Shown: positions 8,189-17,284, counted from the stretch's first letter. The stretch is DNA of 26,627 nt from CBDUBS01 sp965365445 (GCA_965365445.1 CBDUBS010000035.1:1-26627), one strand, 5' to 3'. Numbers and translations are program-made. The notes: a model not told the origin generated them from the sequence alone.

Positions 8189-8650
8189 ATGAAGCGCTTT
8201 CTGGCCCTGGCTTTATTGTTCCTTACATCCTGCGGTGGAGATGCCGGTCGAGAAGGAACCGCAAACGATGCCCTCAACCAGGGCCTGCGAGTGTATGCGA
8301 CCAACTGCGTGGTATGCCATAAGGAGGATGGTACGGGTATGCCCGGCGTCTATCCACCCATCGTCGGCAGTGAATGGGTGCAGGGAGACGAGGGGCGCCT
8401 CATCCGGCTTCTGCTGGATGGGATGGTAGGGCCGGTGGTCGTGAAGGGGGAGACGTACAATAATGCGATGACGCCCTTCCATTTTTTGAAGGATGAAGAA
8501 ATTGCCGCCGTGCTCACATTCGTGCGGTCCAATTTCGGCAATGAGGCCGGACCCGTGACGGCGGATCAGGTGGCGGCCGTCCGTGCGGCCGATCGGAGGG
8601 AGGAATTATGGACGGCGCCGGAGTTGGAACGGGCCACGGGTATTCCGTGA
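8189..8650 (+). CDS. Lipoprotein mono-heme cytochrome c
   Basis: A 153-residue protein with a lipoprotein signal (MKRFLALALLFLTSC, Cys15 as lipid anchor) and one class I cytochrome c domain. The heme-binding motif is CVVCH (Cys40, Cys43, His44), and the probable distal ligand is Met94 in NNAMTPF. The order CxxCH, GxYPP, then NAMPxF-like Met followed by LKDEEIAAVLTFVRSNFG is typical of small periplasmic electron carriers that accept electrons from dehydrogenases. It ends about 160 bases before fecR on the same strand. No redox partner enzyme is adjacent, so its relation to the following SusCD locus is uncertain. Confidence 0.92.
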   Translation: MKRFLALALLFLTSCGGDAGREGTANDALNQGLRVYATNCVVCHKEDGTGMPGVYPPIVGSEWVQGDEGRLIRLLLDGMVGPVVVKGETYNNAMTPFHFLKDEEIAAVLTFVRSNFGNEAGPVTADQVAAVRAADRREELWTAPELERATGIP

Positions 8651-8690
8651 CGCCGGCAGCGGTATACCGTCCACCTCCAAATAACCCCGG

Positions 8691-8740
8691 CGAAAAATTT
8701 TTCGGACGGGTTACAGGGTTGCCCCGCCTTCAATCGTCTC
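8691..8740 (+). promoter_or_regulatory. Candidate ECF-sigma promoter for fecR-susCD
   Basis: A perfect 14-base A/T-tract palindrome (CGAAAAATTTTTCG, 8691-8704) is followed by GGGTTAC (8708-8714) and, 20 bases later, CGTCTC (8735-8740), 72 bases before the fecR start. As I recall, A/T tracts followed by a GGGT(A/T)-like and a CGTC-like box occur upstream of FecR loci in Bacteroidota, resembling -35/-10 elements of ECF sigma factors. This is pattern recognition, not a computed match. Confidence 0.35.
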
Positions 8741-8811
8741 CATGGTGCAGTTCCGGAAAACCGCGCTTACCGGCGCTCCGGCGTAATGAGCTTCCAGGCG
8801 TTCCAGGCATC

Positions 8812-9870
8812 ATGAGAAATCGGGAGATAGAAGAGCGCATCGTGCAGTACATTACGGGCGAGTGCTCCAGAATCGAAGCCCAGGAGATTGAAGGCTGGAT
8901 GGCGGAGGACCCGGCTCATGCCGCCTATGTAGCCGATCAAACCCGCATCTGGGAAGCGGCGGGCAGTCTCCCGGCTACGTGGGATACCCGTCCCCTCTGG
9001 AACCGGGTCCGGCAGCGCACCGAACGGAGCGCACCATTACCGGCTCGGACGGCCTATGCAGCAGATCGGTCCGGCGTTCGTCGCCGGAAGCAGCTCGTGG
9101 CGTGGACCACCTGGACGGCCGCCGGTATGACGGTGCTGGTGGTCGGCGCCTTGTCGTTTCTGATAGGGCGCCTTACGGAAAAGCCACCGGAGAAGGCGGA
9201 GATAACGGTTCGTACCATTGCCACGGAAGCCGGACAGCGAGCCAGCATCCAGTTGAACGACGGCACGCAGGTTCGGTTGAACGTCGCCACACGATTGACC
9301 GTCCCGGAGCGTTTCTCCGAAACCTCCCGCGAAGTGCAACTGGAGGGGGAGGCGTATTTCGTGGTGGCGCCCGATGCGGCCCGGCCGTTCGTCATCAACG
9401 CGGGCGGTTCGGTCGTACAGGTGCTGGGCACCTCGTTCGACGTGCGGGCCTATCCGGAAGAACCGGAAGTGGAAGTGGCCGTTGCCGAAGGGAAAGTGGC
9501 CCTGAAAGCCACAACGCTCTCCTCGGCCTCGACGGCTTTCCTGACGCCGGGAATGGTAGGTACGGTACTGGCGGATTCGCTCATCAATACGCGCACCGTC
9601 CCGAACCTCAACAAATACCTCGCCTGGACGGAGGGCCGGCTCGAATTCAACGGAGCGCCGTTCGATGAAGTATCCCGTGCGCTCGAACGCTGGTACGATC
9701 TCAAAATCCATCTGGCGGCCCCCTACAAAAAGGTGGACCGTCTGACGGCATCTTTCAGAGATGAATCCCTTAGTGAAATACTGAACAGCATATCCATAGC
9801 ACTCAATCTGCAATACGAGCGCGAAGGACGAATCGTTACGTTCCTGCCGGAAGGAAGCAGCGAACCCTGA
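8812..9870 (+). CDS. FecR-family anti-sigma factor
   Basis: A 352-residue inner-membrane protein. The ATG at 8812 is chosen because the following MRNREIEERIVQYITGECS is the usual FecR start; the frame is open back to 8608 but that part overlaps the cytochrome gene and is unlike the family. The N-terminal cytoplasmic sigma-binding helices (about 1-75) include DPAHAAYVADQTRIWEAA. One membrane segment follows (about 95-119), then the periplasmic FecR domain (about 132-232, with TEAGQRASIQLNDGTQVRLN and GEAYFVVAPDAARPFVI) and a C-terminal DUF4974-type domain (about 270-345). FecR holds an ECF sigma until a SusC-type receptor signals. No sigma gene lies upstream; the nearest is at 15130. Confidence 0.94.
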   Translation: MRNREIEERIVQYITGECSRIEAQEIEGWMAEDPAHAAYVADQTRIWEAAGSLPATWDTRPLWNRVRQRTERSAPLPARTAYAADRSGVRRRKQLVAWTTWTAAGMTVLVVGALSFLIGRLTEKPPEKAEITVRTIATEAGQRASIQLNDGTQVRLNVATRLTVPERFSETSREVQLEGEAYFVVAPDAARPFVINAGGSVVQVLGTSFDVRAYPEEPEVEVAVAEGKVALKATTLSSASTAFLTPGMVGTVLADSLINTRTVPNLNKYLAWTEGRLEFNGAPFDEVSRALERWYDLKIHLAAPYKKVDRLTASFRDESLSEILNSISIALNLQYEREGRIVTFLPEGSSEP

Positions 9871-9895
9871 CCCCAACCAACTCCCGTTATTTCTA

Positions 9896-12800
9896 ATGAA
9901 TGGTCGTCTCAACAAACAATACAGGCAAAAAGGCATGATTACCAACACGCCCGCCTTTCCGCTTCGCCCAACCGGTGAAGCGCTTCCCATCGGCCGCTGC
10001 CGGCCGGCTGTTTCATTTCTGCGGAAGTGGATTGTTCTGGGGATGGCCCTCTGTGGCATTTTCTGGAGCGGTACGGCCACGGCGCAGGAAAACCTCGCCG
10101 GACGCAACTCCTCCGTGTCGTCTCTGGTGGCGCGGGACGTTCGCTTGAGCGTACTGGAGCAGAACCTCCCTCGCCTCAATCAGGTCGTTTCGGTGCACTT
10201 CGACGGGACCAGCCTGGAGGATGCCCTGACGCAAATCTCGCGGAAGAGCGGTCTGCACCTCGTTTACGGTAAAGAGAAGATCGCCGGAGCCGATGCGGTT
10301 ACTCTCCGCATGGATAACGTAACGGTGCTGGAAGCGCTGCACGGCGTGCTTAAAAACACACCGTACACGCTAAAAATCTCGGCGGGCGGCCACCTTATTT
10401 TGGCCGATCATCCGACCGTGATGACCATACCGGAACCCGAACTGCGCACCACGACGGAAGTGCTGCCGGAGCATCAGGTTTCGGGTAAAGTTACGTCCGA
10501 CGAGGGCGATCCGCTTCCCGGCGTGAACATCCTCATCAAGGGTACGGACATGGGCACGGCCACCGATTTCGACGGCCGGTACACCCTGAATGCCCGCACG
10601 CCGAACGATACACTCGTTTTCCGGTTCATCGGGTTCCAGAACCAGGAAGTGCCCATCGCCGGGCGCTCGACGATCAACATCGTCATGAAATCCGACCAGC
10701 TGGCGCTGGACGAGGTGGTCGTGATCGGCTACGGCGAGGTGCGGCGACGCGACCTGACCGGCTCGGTGGCCTCGGTCGTTCCGGATAAGCTGGAGCGGAT
10801 GCCTATTTCGAACGTAGCGGAAGGTCTCCAGGGACGCATAGCAGGCGTACAGATCCAGCAGACCACCGGTGTGCCCGGCTCGGTGCCGGTCATCCGCGTG
10901 CGCGGCGGCAACTCGATCCAGGGCGGCAACAACCCGCTGTTCGTCGTAGACGGCATCATCGGCGCGTACGGCCCGACGGAAATCAACCCGGCCGACATTG
11001 CCTCGATCGAGGTATTGAAAGACGCCTCGGCGACGGCCATTTACGGAGCGCGCGGCGCCAACGGCGTCATCATCATTACCACCCGGCGCGGCCAGACGGG
11101 CGCTCCGCGCGTGGATGTCAACAGCTACTACGGCTTCCAGACGCTCATCGACCGTCTCGAGTACATCGATGGTCCGCAAGCCGCCGAGGTGCTCAATGCT
11201 CGCGCCGATTATCTGGGAATCGACCGGCCGTTCGCCAATCCGGCGAACGTGCAGACGTACGACTGGGCGGGCGCTATCCTGCGCGATGCGCCGCCGCAAT
11301 TCAACCAGTTCATCAGTGTGGGCGGCGGCACGGAATCCATACAGTACCGGGTTTCGGGCGAGTATTTCAGTCAGGACGGCATCATCGTCAACTCGAACTA
11401 CGAGCGCATCAACCTGCGCTCCAATTTCGACATCAATGTGGCGAAATGGGCGAAGGTGGGTGTCAATCTGGGACTGAGCCGCACGGATCGGGCCCAGATC
11501 GATCAGCCTAACAACGAGCAGAACCCGTTCTACCAGGCCTACCATACCGCCCGCAGCACGCCGATCTATAACGCGGACGGCTCGTTCAACTACAACATTT
11601 CACCGACCGACCCGAACGCGACGTTCTCCAACCCGGTCGAGCAGATTACGCGCGAGACGCACAACCAGCTCTATCGCACGGCAAACCTGCAAGCCTATGT
11701 GGACTTGCAGCCCGCCAAGGGACTCACGTACCGACTGAATACGGCCTACTCCAACTCGGACGGGCAAAATCAGGATTACATCCCGAGCACCACCTTCCGG
11801 GGACTGCCAATCGGCGGCGACGGCAACCAGAGCTGGTCCAACAGCTCTACGTGGCTCGTCGAGAACACCCTGCGTTACCAGACGGACATCGGACAACATT
11901 CCATCGGGTTGCTGGGCGGCCTGACGGCGCAGCGATCGGATAACGAGTCGTTATCGGCCGGCAACAGTCAGTTCCTCAGCGACCTGTTTCTGTACTACAA
12001 CCTGAGCGCGGGCAGCACCGAGCAGCGCAACGTGGGATCGGGATACGGCGGCAACCGGCTGCTATCGGTTCCGGCTCGCTTCACGTACGACTACGCCGAC
12101 AGGTACCTGTTCACGTTCAACGCCCGGTACGACGGCTCATCACGATTCGGCAAGAACAACCAGTGGGCCTTTTTCCCCTCGGGCGCCTTTGGCTGGGTCA
12201 TTTCCGACGAGTCGTTCATGCGCGGGCTGCGGGCTTTCGATTTGCTCAAGCTGCGTGCCAGCTACGGCCTGACCGGCAGCGAAGCCATCGGATCGTACCA
12301 GACGCTGGCCCTGTTCGGCACCGGTATTGCGGCGGCCGGAGACGATCAGGAGGTCGTATTCTTCAGGCAGCTCCGGCTTCCCAACCCGAACCTGAAGTGG
12401 GAAACCACCGCCCAGGCCGACATTGGCATGGAAGCCAGCTTCATGAACGGCCGGCTCGACCTGAACTTCGACTGGTACGATAAGAAGACGACGGACCTGC
12501 TGCTCAACCGGAGCATCCCGGCCCTCACCGGCTTCACTACGGTAACGGACAACATCGGCAGCCTGCGCAACCGGGGCGTCGAGTTCTCGATGAACTACGC
12601 GCCCATCATCGAGCAGAATCTGGGGCTGGACTTCGAGTTCAACATCGGCGCCAACCGGAACACCGTGCTCGATCTCGGCGAAGTCGATTCGCTCATCATC
12701 CAGGGCGGCATCGGGAACACGAAGGAAACGCGCGATGCCCTCATCCTGAAAGAAGGTCTGCCGGTCGGTTCGTTCCGCGTGTACAAAACCAACGGCATCT

Positions 12801-13402
12801 ACCAGAACCAGGCCGAAATCGACGGCTCGCCGCATGTTTCGGGCGCTCGCCCCGGATTCCAATGGCTGGTGGACGCCAATAACGACGGCAAGATCAGCGA
12901 TCTCGACCGCGTGATCGTCGGCGACGCCGAGCCGGACTTCACCTTTGGACTGAACACGAACTTTCGGTTCCAGAACTGGAATCTGGCTGTGTTCCTTCAG
13001 GGCAACTACGGCGGCCAGACGTATAATATCAACCGTTTCGTCAACCGCGAAGGGTTGAAGGAGTTTTACGAAGGCTATTGGCGCGGCGAAGGCACGTCCA
13101 GCCGGTTCGAAGCGCCGGGCGCGGCTTCCTACCTCACGGAGGATCTCGTGGAAGACGCAAGCTATCTCCGCCTGCGCACCGTGACGCTCGCCTACAATCT
13201 GCCGCAGGCGATGATGCAGAAACTGCGGGTGCAGAACCTTCGGTTGTACTTCACCGGCCAGAACCTGCTGACGCTCACCGGCTACTCCGGCAATAACCCC
13301 GAAGCGAACAATTACGGCGGCAATAACACGGTGCTCGGTTCGGATTTCGGCGGGTATCCGCTGTCCAGGATCTACACCTTCGGCGTCAACCTCACGCTGT
13401 AA
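9896..13402 (+). CDS. SusC/RagA-type TonB-linked outer-membrane transporter with STN domain
   Basis: A 1168-residue protein starting 25 bases after fecR. ATG 9896 or ATG 9935 could be the start; both leave the signal peptide (about 42-63, ending TATAQE) intact. Domains in order: STN signalling domain (about 98-170, with FDGTSLEDALTQISRKSGLHLVYG); carboxypeptidase-like regulatory domain (about 194-268, VSGKVTSDEGDPLPGVNI); the LDEVVVIGYGEVRRRDLTGSV motif; plug (about 285-400, with VRGGNSIQGGNNPLFVVDG); and a long beta-barrel ending in an aromatic/hydrophobic strand (SRIYTFGVNLTL). It imports oligosaccharide or peptide ligands across the outer membrane using TonB. The STN domain predicts signalling to the FecR gene next to it. 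Confidence 0.96.
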   Translation: MNGRLNKQYRQKGMITNTPAFPLRPTGEALPIGRCRPAVSFLRKWIVLGMALCGIFWSGTATAQENLAGRNSSVSSLVARDVRLSVLEQNLPRLNQVVSVHFDGTSLEDALTQISRKSGLHLVYGKEKIAGADAVTLRMDNVTVLEALHGVLKNTPYTLKISAGGHLILADHPTVMTIPEPELRTTTEVLPEHQVSGKVTSDEGDPLPGVNILIKGTDMGTATDFDGRYTLNARTPNDTLVFRFIGFQNQEVPIAGRSTINIVMKSDQLALDEVVVIGYGEVRRRDLTGSVASVVPDKLERMPISNVAEGLQGRIAGVQIQQTTGVPGSVPVIRVRGGNSIQGGNNPLFVVDGIIGAYGPTEINPADIASIEVLKDASATAIYGARGANGVIIITTRRGQTGAPRVDVNSYYGFQTLIDRLEYIDGPQAAEVLNARADYLGIDRPFANPANVQTYDWAGAILRDAPPQFNQFISVGGGTESIQYRVSGEYFSQDGIIVNSNYERINLRSNFDINVAKWAKVGVNLGLSRTDRAQIDQPNNEQNPFYQAYHTARSTPIYNADGSFNYNISPTDPNATFSNPVEQITRETHNQLYRTANLQAYVDLQPAKGLTYRLNTAYSNSDGQNQDYIPSTTFRGLPIGGDGNQSWSNSSTWLVENTLRYQTDIGQHSIGLLGGLTAQRSDNESLSAGNSQFLSDLFLYYNLSAGSTEQRNVGSGYGGNRLLSVPARFTYDYADRYLFTFNARYDGSSRFGKNNQWAFFPSGAFGWVISDESFMRGLRAFDLLKLRASYGLTGSEAIGSYQTLALFGTGIAAAGDDQEVVFFRQLRLPNPNLKWETTAQADIGMEASFMNGRLDLNFDWYDKKTTDLLLNRSIPALTGFTTVTDNIGSLRNRGVEFSMNYAPIIEQNLGLDFEFNIGANRNTVLDLGEVDSLIIQGGIGNTKETRDALILKEGLPVGSFRVYKTNGIYQNQAEIDGSPHVSGARPGFQWLVDANNDGKISDLDRVIVGDAEPDFTFGLNTNFRFQNWNLAVFLQGNYGGQTYNINRFVNREGLKEFYEGYWRGEGTSSRFEAPGAASYLTEDLVEDASYLRLRTVTLAYNLPQAMMQKLRVQNLRLYFTGQNLLTLTGYSGNNPEANNYGGNNTVLGSDFGGYPLSRIYTFGVNLTL

Positions 13403-13454
13403 TACGCGGGGCGCTCTTTACACTGAAATTCGCATCTATCAAAGGAACTTCACT

Positions 13455-14939
13455 ATGAAAACGATACTCAGGCGCACGCAGGACATCGGCCGATGCCTGG
13501 CGATCCTGGCGCTGTTGGCGCTCCCCGCGTGCAGCGACTTTCTGACGGAGGAACCCAAATCCAGCCTCACATCCGAGAACCTCGGCACGTCGAGGGAAGG
13601 GATGGAAGCGGTGGTTCTCGGAATCCAGGAATACACCTACCAGCTCTCCCCGGCCGACGACCGGGCGAACATCCTCGTAATGGACGCCCCCTCCGACGAC
13701 ATCGTGGTGATGTCCTCTACGCTCAATCGGCAGGAGATGGACCTCTATACGTGGGGTCCGGATAATGCCAACATCGAGCGGAAGTGGAATGTCAGCTATC
13801 AGGCCATGTCGCGTATCAATACGGCCGTCGATCTGATCCAGAACTCAACGTATCCGGATCAGAATGTGAAGAATAGTCTGGAGGCGGAAGCGCGGTTTTT
13901 CCGGGCGTTCTTTTACTTCGATCTTGTCCGCCTCTTCGGGCCGGTGCCGCTGCTGACGGAGCCTTACGACCCGGCCCAGGGCATACCGACCTACACACGC
14001 GCTTCCGAAGCCGATGTGTACGCCCAGATCAAGCAGGACGTTCAGTTCGCCATAGCCAACCTTCCTGAAGATCGGTCCGGCATGGCCGGCGGACGGCCAA
14101 CGAAGGACGCAGCCCGGATGCTGGGGGCACAGGTGCACGTGACCCTTCAGGAGTGGTCGCAGGCCGCCGCGCTGACCCGAGAGATCAAGAACGGAGGGCG
14201 TCATACGCTTCACCCGAACTACCTCGAGCTGTTCCAGCCGGCCGGTGAGGACCATTCCGAGTCCATTCTGAAGGTTGTTTGCATGATAGCGAGCAACAGC
14301 AACCGGATGAACGAGATGGGTATCAACATCATCGACCAGCTCAATCCCTTCGGGCAGCGCGGCTACCGCGGCTTCCGAGTAACGGATGAATTGTACAGCC
14401 TTTATGAGGCCGGGGACAAGCGCCTGAACAGCTTGTACAAAGGCGAATACATCAACCAGGCCACCGGCGCCAAGACTTCTACCTACAGGAATTATCCCTT
14501 CTCGCTTAAGTACTCGGATCCGAGCGTGCCGCCCGCTATCGATCTGCGCGTGCAGAACACGGCCGACTATCACCTGATGCGCTACGCCGAAACGCTGCTT
14601 ACGCTGGCGGAAGCCATTAACGAATCCGGCTCTCCGACCGCCGAGGCCTATGACGCCATCAATCAGGTGAGGGCCCGGGCCGGTTTGCCTGCGCTCTCCG
14701 GACTGAATCAGAGCCAGTTCCGCGATGCCGTCCGCCTGGAGCGACGCAAGGAGCTTTACCACGAGAACGTGCGCTGGTTCGACCTGAAGCGCTGGGGTCG
14801 CCTGAAAGACGTGGAATCGGCCATCGCCGGCAGTGCGGGCACCCTGAAGCCTGTAGTCCAGCTTCCGAAACACGAGCGGTTGCCCATCCCTAACTCGGAG
14901 ATCGTAACGACGGGGCTCGAGCAAAATCCGGGGTATTGA
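13455..14939 (+). CDS. SusD/RagB-type surface glycan-binding lipoprotein
   Basis: A 494-residue lipoprotein with signal LALLALPACSDF (Cys26). The N-terminal SusD-like TPR half (about 30-225) includes RFFRAFFYFDLVRLFGPVPL, a hallmark of the family. The C-terminal half has YHLMRYAETLLTLAEAINESG, INQVRARAGLPAL and the diagnostic LERRKELYHENVRWFDLKRWGRL. SusD proteins cap the SusC barrel and help capture ligand at the cell surface. The gene starts 52 bases after susC and its stop is 15 bases before a terminator, so it closes the fecR-susC-susD operon. The ligand cannot be read from sequence; the nearby sulfatase suggests a sulfated glycan. Confidence 0.96.
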   Translation: MKTILRRTQDIGRCLAILALLALPACSDFLTEEPKSSLTSENLGTSREGMEAVVLGIQEYTYQLSPADDRANILVMDAPSDDIVVMSSTLNRQEMDLYTWGPDNANIERKWNVSYQAMSRINTAVDLIQNSTYPDQNVKNSLEAEARFFRAFFYFDLVRLFGPVPLLTEPYDPAQGIPTYTRASEADVYAQIKQDVQFAIANLPEDRSGMAGGRPTKDAARMLGAQVHVTLQEWSQAAALTREIKNGGRHTLHPNYLELFQPAGEDHSESILKVVCMIASNSNRMNEMGINIIDQLNPFGQRGYRGFRVTDELYSLYEAGDKRLNSLYKGEYINQATGAKTSTYRNYPFSLKYSDPSVPPAIDLRVQNTADYHLMRYAETLLTLAEAINESGSPTAEAYDAINQVRARAGLPALSGLNQSQFRDAVRLERRKELYHENVRWFDLKRWGRLKDVESAIAGSAGTLKPVVQLPKHERLPIPNSEIVTTGLEQNPGY

Positions 14940-14954
14940 TTCTCCCATGAAACG

Positions 14955-15000
14955 AGAGCCTGTGCGCGATAGTTGAGCGTACAGGCTCTTTCGTTTTGTT
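14955..15000 (+). terminator. Intrinsic terminator after susD
   Basis: A 13-base-pair stem (AGAGCCTGTGCGC at 14955-14967 paired with 14977-14989, one G-U pair) with a 9-base loop, followed by the T-rich run TTCGTTTTGTT to 15000. It separates the fecR-susC-susD unit from the sigma-sulfatase unit. Confidence 0.88.
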
Positions 15001-15030
15001 GGATTATTCGCCGAGGGCCAAATTTTTGAC

Positions 15031-15108
15031 CTGGAATGGCGACGCGATTATCGATATCTTATCATTCCAGATCAGGCGATGTGATCGCGTGGCGTCGGGT
15101 ATTCCGAC
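15031..15108 (+). promoter_or_regulatory. Inverted repeats in the control region of the ECF sigma gene
   Basis: A perfect 8-base inverted repeat, CTGGAATG (15031-15038) and CATTCCAG (15063-15070), has arms 32 bases apart, about three helical turns, with the palindrome TATCGATA between them. Two small hairpins follow: GCGAT-GTG-ATCGC (15076-15088) and GTCGG-GTATT-CCGAC (15094-15108). TTGACC at 15026-15031 could be part of a promoter, but no good -10 box is evident. The widely spaced arms suit a dimeric or looping regulator, or a structured leader. The ATG of the sigma gene is 21 bases downstream. Confidence 0.4.
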
Positions 15109-15129
15109 AACAGAAAGGGAAGCGAAAGT

Positions 15130-15714
15130 ATGCAGCCGGCCGAGATACAAACGTTAGCCGAACAGGTCAGGGAAGGGGATGAAAGAGCCTTCGCCCGGCT
15201 GTTCGATACGTTTGCGTCCGATCTGTGCGCTTTCGCCTTTCGCCTCGTGCGCGACCCTTCCGCAGCAGAGGAGGTCGTCCAGGAAGTGTTCGTCCATATC
15301 TGGATCAACCGGATTTCCTGGGTGCCCCAGAGCGTTAAATCCTATCTCTACAGCTCCGTCCGGAATCGCTCGCTGGATGTGCTGAAGCACGAGCGTATCG
15401 TCCGGGAGGAGGAAGCGCAGGTACGCGCGGCTCTGTACCCGGCTGAAGCAACGGAAGCAGATGATTACGTTTATCAGGAGTTTGTAATCGCTGTGGAAAA
15501 AGCGGTATCCGAGCTTCCGGAAGGGTGCCGCACCGTGTTTTCCCTTTCCCGTAGCAACCATCTCAGCTATAAGGAAATCGCCGGAGTGCTCGGCATCTCC
15601 GTGAAAACGGTCGAATCGCAGATGCACCGCGCCTTCGTACTTCTACAGAAAAAACTGGAGCCGCACCTGGGGCGTTCAGTGGTTTCGCCGCGTCGTTCGG
15701 CAAGCGCTTCCTGA
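15130..15714 (+). CDS. ECF-type RNA polymerase sigma-70 factor
   Basis: A 194-residue sigma factor with only regions 2 and 4. Region 2 (about 14-82) contains EGDERAFARLFDTF, AEEVVQEVFVHIW and VKSYLYSSVRNRSLDVLKH. Region 4 (about 122-176) has LPEGCRTVFSLSRSNHLSYKEIAGVLGISVKTVESQMHRA, the helix-turn-helix that reads the -35 element. It belongs to the FecI-like/SusCD-associated group common in Bacteroidota. Normally such a gene lies directly upstream of fecR; here it is about 5.3 kb downstream, after susD and a terminator, and is 22 bases before a sulfatase gene, so it heads the second operon. It is the only sigma gene in the window and the best candidate partner of the FecR encoded at 8812. Confidence 0.95.
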   Translation: MQPAEIQTLAEQVREGDERAFARLFDTFASDLCAFAFRLVRDPSAAEEVVQEVFVHIWINRISWVPQSVKSYLYSSVRNRSLDVLKHERIVREEEAQVRAALYPAEATEADDYVYQEFVIAVEKAVSELPEGCRTVFSLSRSNHLSYKEIAGVLGISVKTVESQMHRAFVLLQKKLEPHLGRSVVSPRRSASAS

Positions 15715-15736
15715 AAGCCCTACAGCCCGCTTACGT

Positions 15737-17251
15737 ATGGTTCGTGTACAGTCCGCCCCATCCTTTTTCCTGACGGCATTCCTCTGCCTTCTTCTTTCGG
15801 CGCCCGGCGCCTCCCCGGCTTTTGCGCAGGAGAGTACCCGCCCCAACATTCTCTGGCTCATTTCAGAGGACATGGGGCCGGAGCTCGGAGCATACGGGAC
15901 ACCGGCGCTCGAAACCCCCGAACTCGACGGTCTGGCCCGGCGAGGGGTGCTCTATACGAATGCCTTCACGACGGCTCCGGTGTGCTCCCCGAGCCGCTCG
16001 GCGTTCAACACCGGCATGTACCAGACCACCATCGGGGCGCACAACCATCGGTCGCATAAGGAAGAGGACGGAAGCGTATATCCGTGGCCCCTTCCGGAGG
16101 GGGTTCGTCTGATCACGAACTGGCTTCGCGACGCCGGTTACTACACCGGGAACATCGTTCACCTCCCTCCCGAGGTGCAGATCAACGGCCAGCCCGTCCG
16201 GGGAAACGGAAAAACCGATTGGAACTTCACGTTTGAAGGTAAGCCGTTCGATACGGACACCTGGGCGGACCTGAAAGCCCATCAGCCCTTTTACGCCCAG
16301 ATCAACTTCCCGGAGACACACCGGGGAAGCGAATGGGATACGGCCCACGAGCGCGTGTACAAACAGGCCGACCCTCAGGCTGTCGTCGTGCCCCCTTACT
16401 ACCCCGATCACCCGGTGGTTCGGGCGGATTGGGCGCAGTACTTCAACTCGATCATGTCGCTCGATCGGAAAATCGGCCTCGTACTGGATCAACTCGAGCG
16501 CGACGGTATGGCCGATAATACGGTCGTCATTTTCTTCGGCGATAACGGCCGCGCCATGATGCGGGGTAAACAGTGGCCCTACGATAGCGGTCTCCACGTG
16601 CCGATGATCGTATACTGGCCCGAAGGCCTCCCGAAACCGGCCGGTTACCGGGCAGGGGAGAAGGATTCGCAGCTCATCAGCGCCATCGACATTACCGCGA
16701 CGACGCTAGCCATTGCCGGCATCACGAAGCCGGAGAAGATGGAAGGCCGCGTGTTTCTCGGCCCCCAGGCCGAGTCGCCCCGCCGGTATGTGTACGGCGG
16801 ACGAGACCGGGGGGATGAAACGCTGGACCGCATACGCACGGTGCGTGACGAGCGCTTCCGGTACATCCGCAATTATTACCCGGATCGCCCGCTGCTGCAA
16901 ACCAACCGATACAAGGAAACCAACTACCCGACCATCTGGGTGATGCGCAAGCTGTACGCCGGGGGGAAACTCGACTCCGTACAGGCGTATCTCTTGGCCC
17001 CCACCCGCCCTCGGGAAGAATTGTACGACACGAAAAACGACCCGTATGAAATCCACAACCTGGCCGGTAATCCGGAATACACAGAGGTGCAACACCGGCT
17101 GAGCACCGTGCTCGACGAGTGGATCGAAAAAACCGGCGATCAGGGGCAGATTCCCGAAGATCCCGCCGTACAGGAGTACTACGAGGAACGGGCGTTACGC
17201 AACTACGGGGAGCGCATCGAAAAGCTGCGCAAGGAATGGGGTGTAGAGTAA
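15737..17251 (+). CDS. Secreted formylglycine-dependent sulfatase (S1 family)
   Basis: A 504-residue enzyme with a signal peptide (about 1-30, ending SPAFA before QEST). The sulfatase core starts with PNILWLISEDMGPE (metal-binding Asp at about 45). The activation motif is APVCSPSRSAFNTG; Cys83 would be oxidised to formylglycine, as CxPSR requires. AHNHRSH (101-107) resembles N-sulfoglucosamine sulfohydrolase-like members. VVIFFGDNGRAMMRGKQWPYDSG supplies the distal metal ligands (Asp269, Asn270) and a Lys. The C-terminal part, ELYDTKNDPYEIHNLA, is the standard sulfatase end motif. It removes sulfate esters or N-sulfates from a glycan in the periplasm or outside. No formylglycine-generating enzyme is in view, so maturation must be encoded elsewhere. 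Exact substrate class is inference. Confidence 0.93.
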   Translation: MVRVQSAPSFFLTAFLCLLLSAPGASPAFAQESTRPNILWLISEDMGPELGAYGTPALETPELDGLARRGVLYTNAFTTAPVCSPSRSAFNTGMYQTTIGAHNHRSHKEEDGSVYPWPLPEGVRLITNWLRDAGYYTGNIVHLPPEVQINGQPVRGNGKTDWNFTFEGKPFDTDTWADLKAHQPFYAQINFPETHRGSEWDTAHERVYKQADPQAVVVPPYYPDHPVVRADWAQYFNSIMSLDRKIGLVLDQLERDGMADNTVVIFFGDNGRAMMRGKQWPYDSGLHVPMIVYWPEGLPKPAGYRAGEKDSQLISAIDITATTLAIAGITKPEKMEGRVFLGPQAESPRRYVYGGRDRGDETLDRIRTVRDERFRYIRNYYPDRPLLQTNRYKETNYPTIWVMRKLYAGGKLDSVQAYLLAPTRPREELYDTKNDPYEIHNLAGNPEYTEVQHRLSTVLDEWIEKTGDQGQIPEDPAVQEYYEERALRNYGERIEKLRKEWGVE

Positions 17252-17284
17252 CCGTCAATGCAAGCATACCGGTAGTATGGCGCC

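Noticed and set aside
8608..8811. Upstream extension of the FecR reading frame
   Set aside because: It overlaps the cytochrome c gene and does not resemble FecR N-termini; the ATG at 8812 gives the normal start.
10370..12862. Long minus-strand frames opposite susC
   Set aside because: SusC is unambiguous across the whole span; the opposite frames show no family features.
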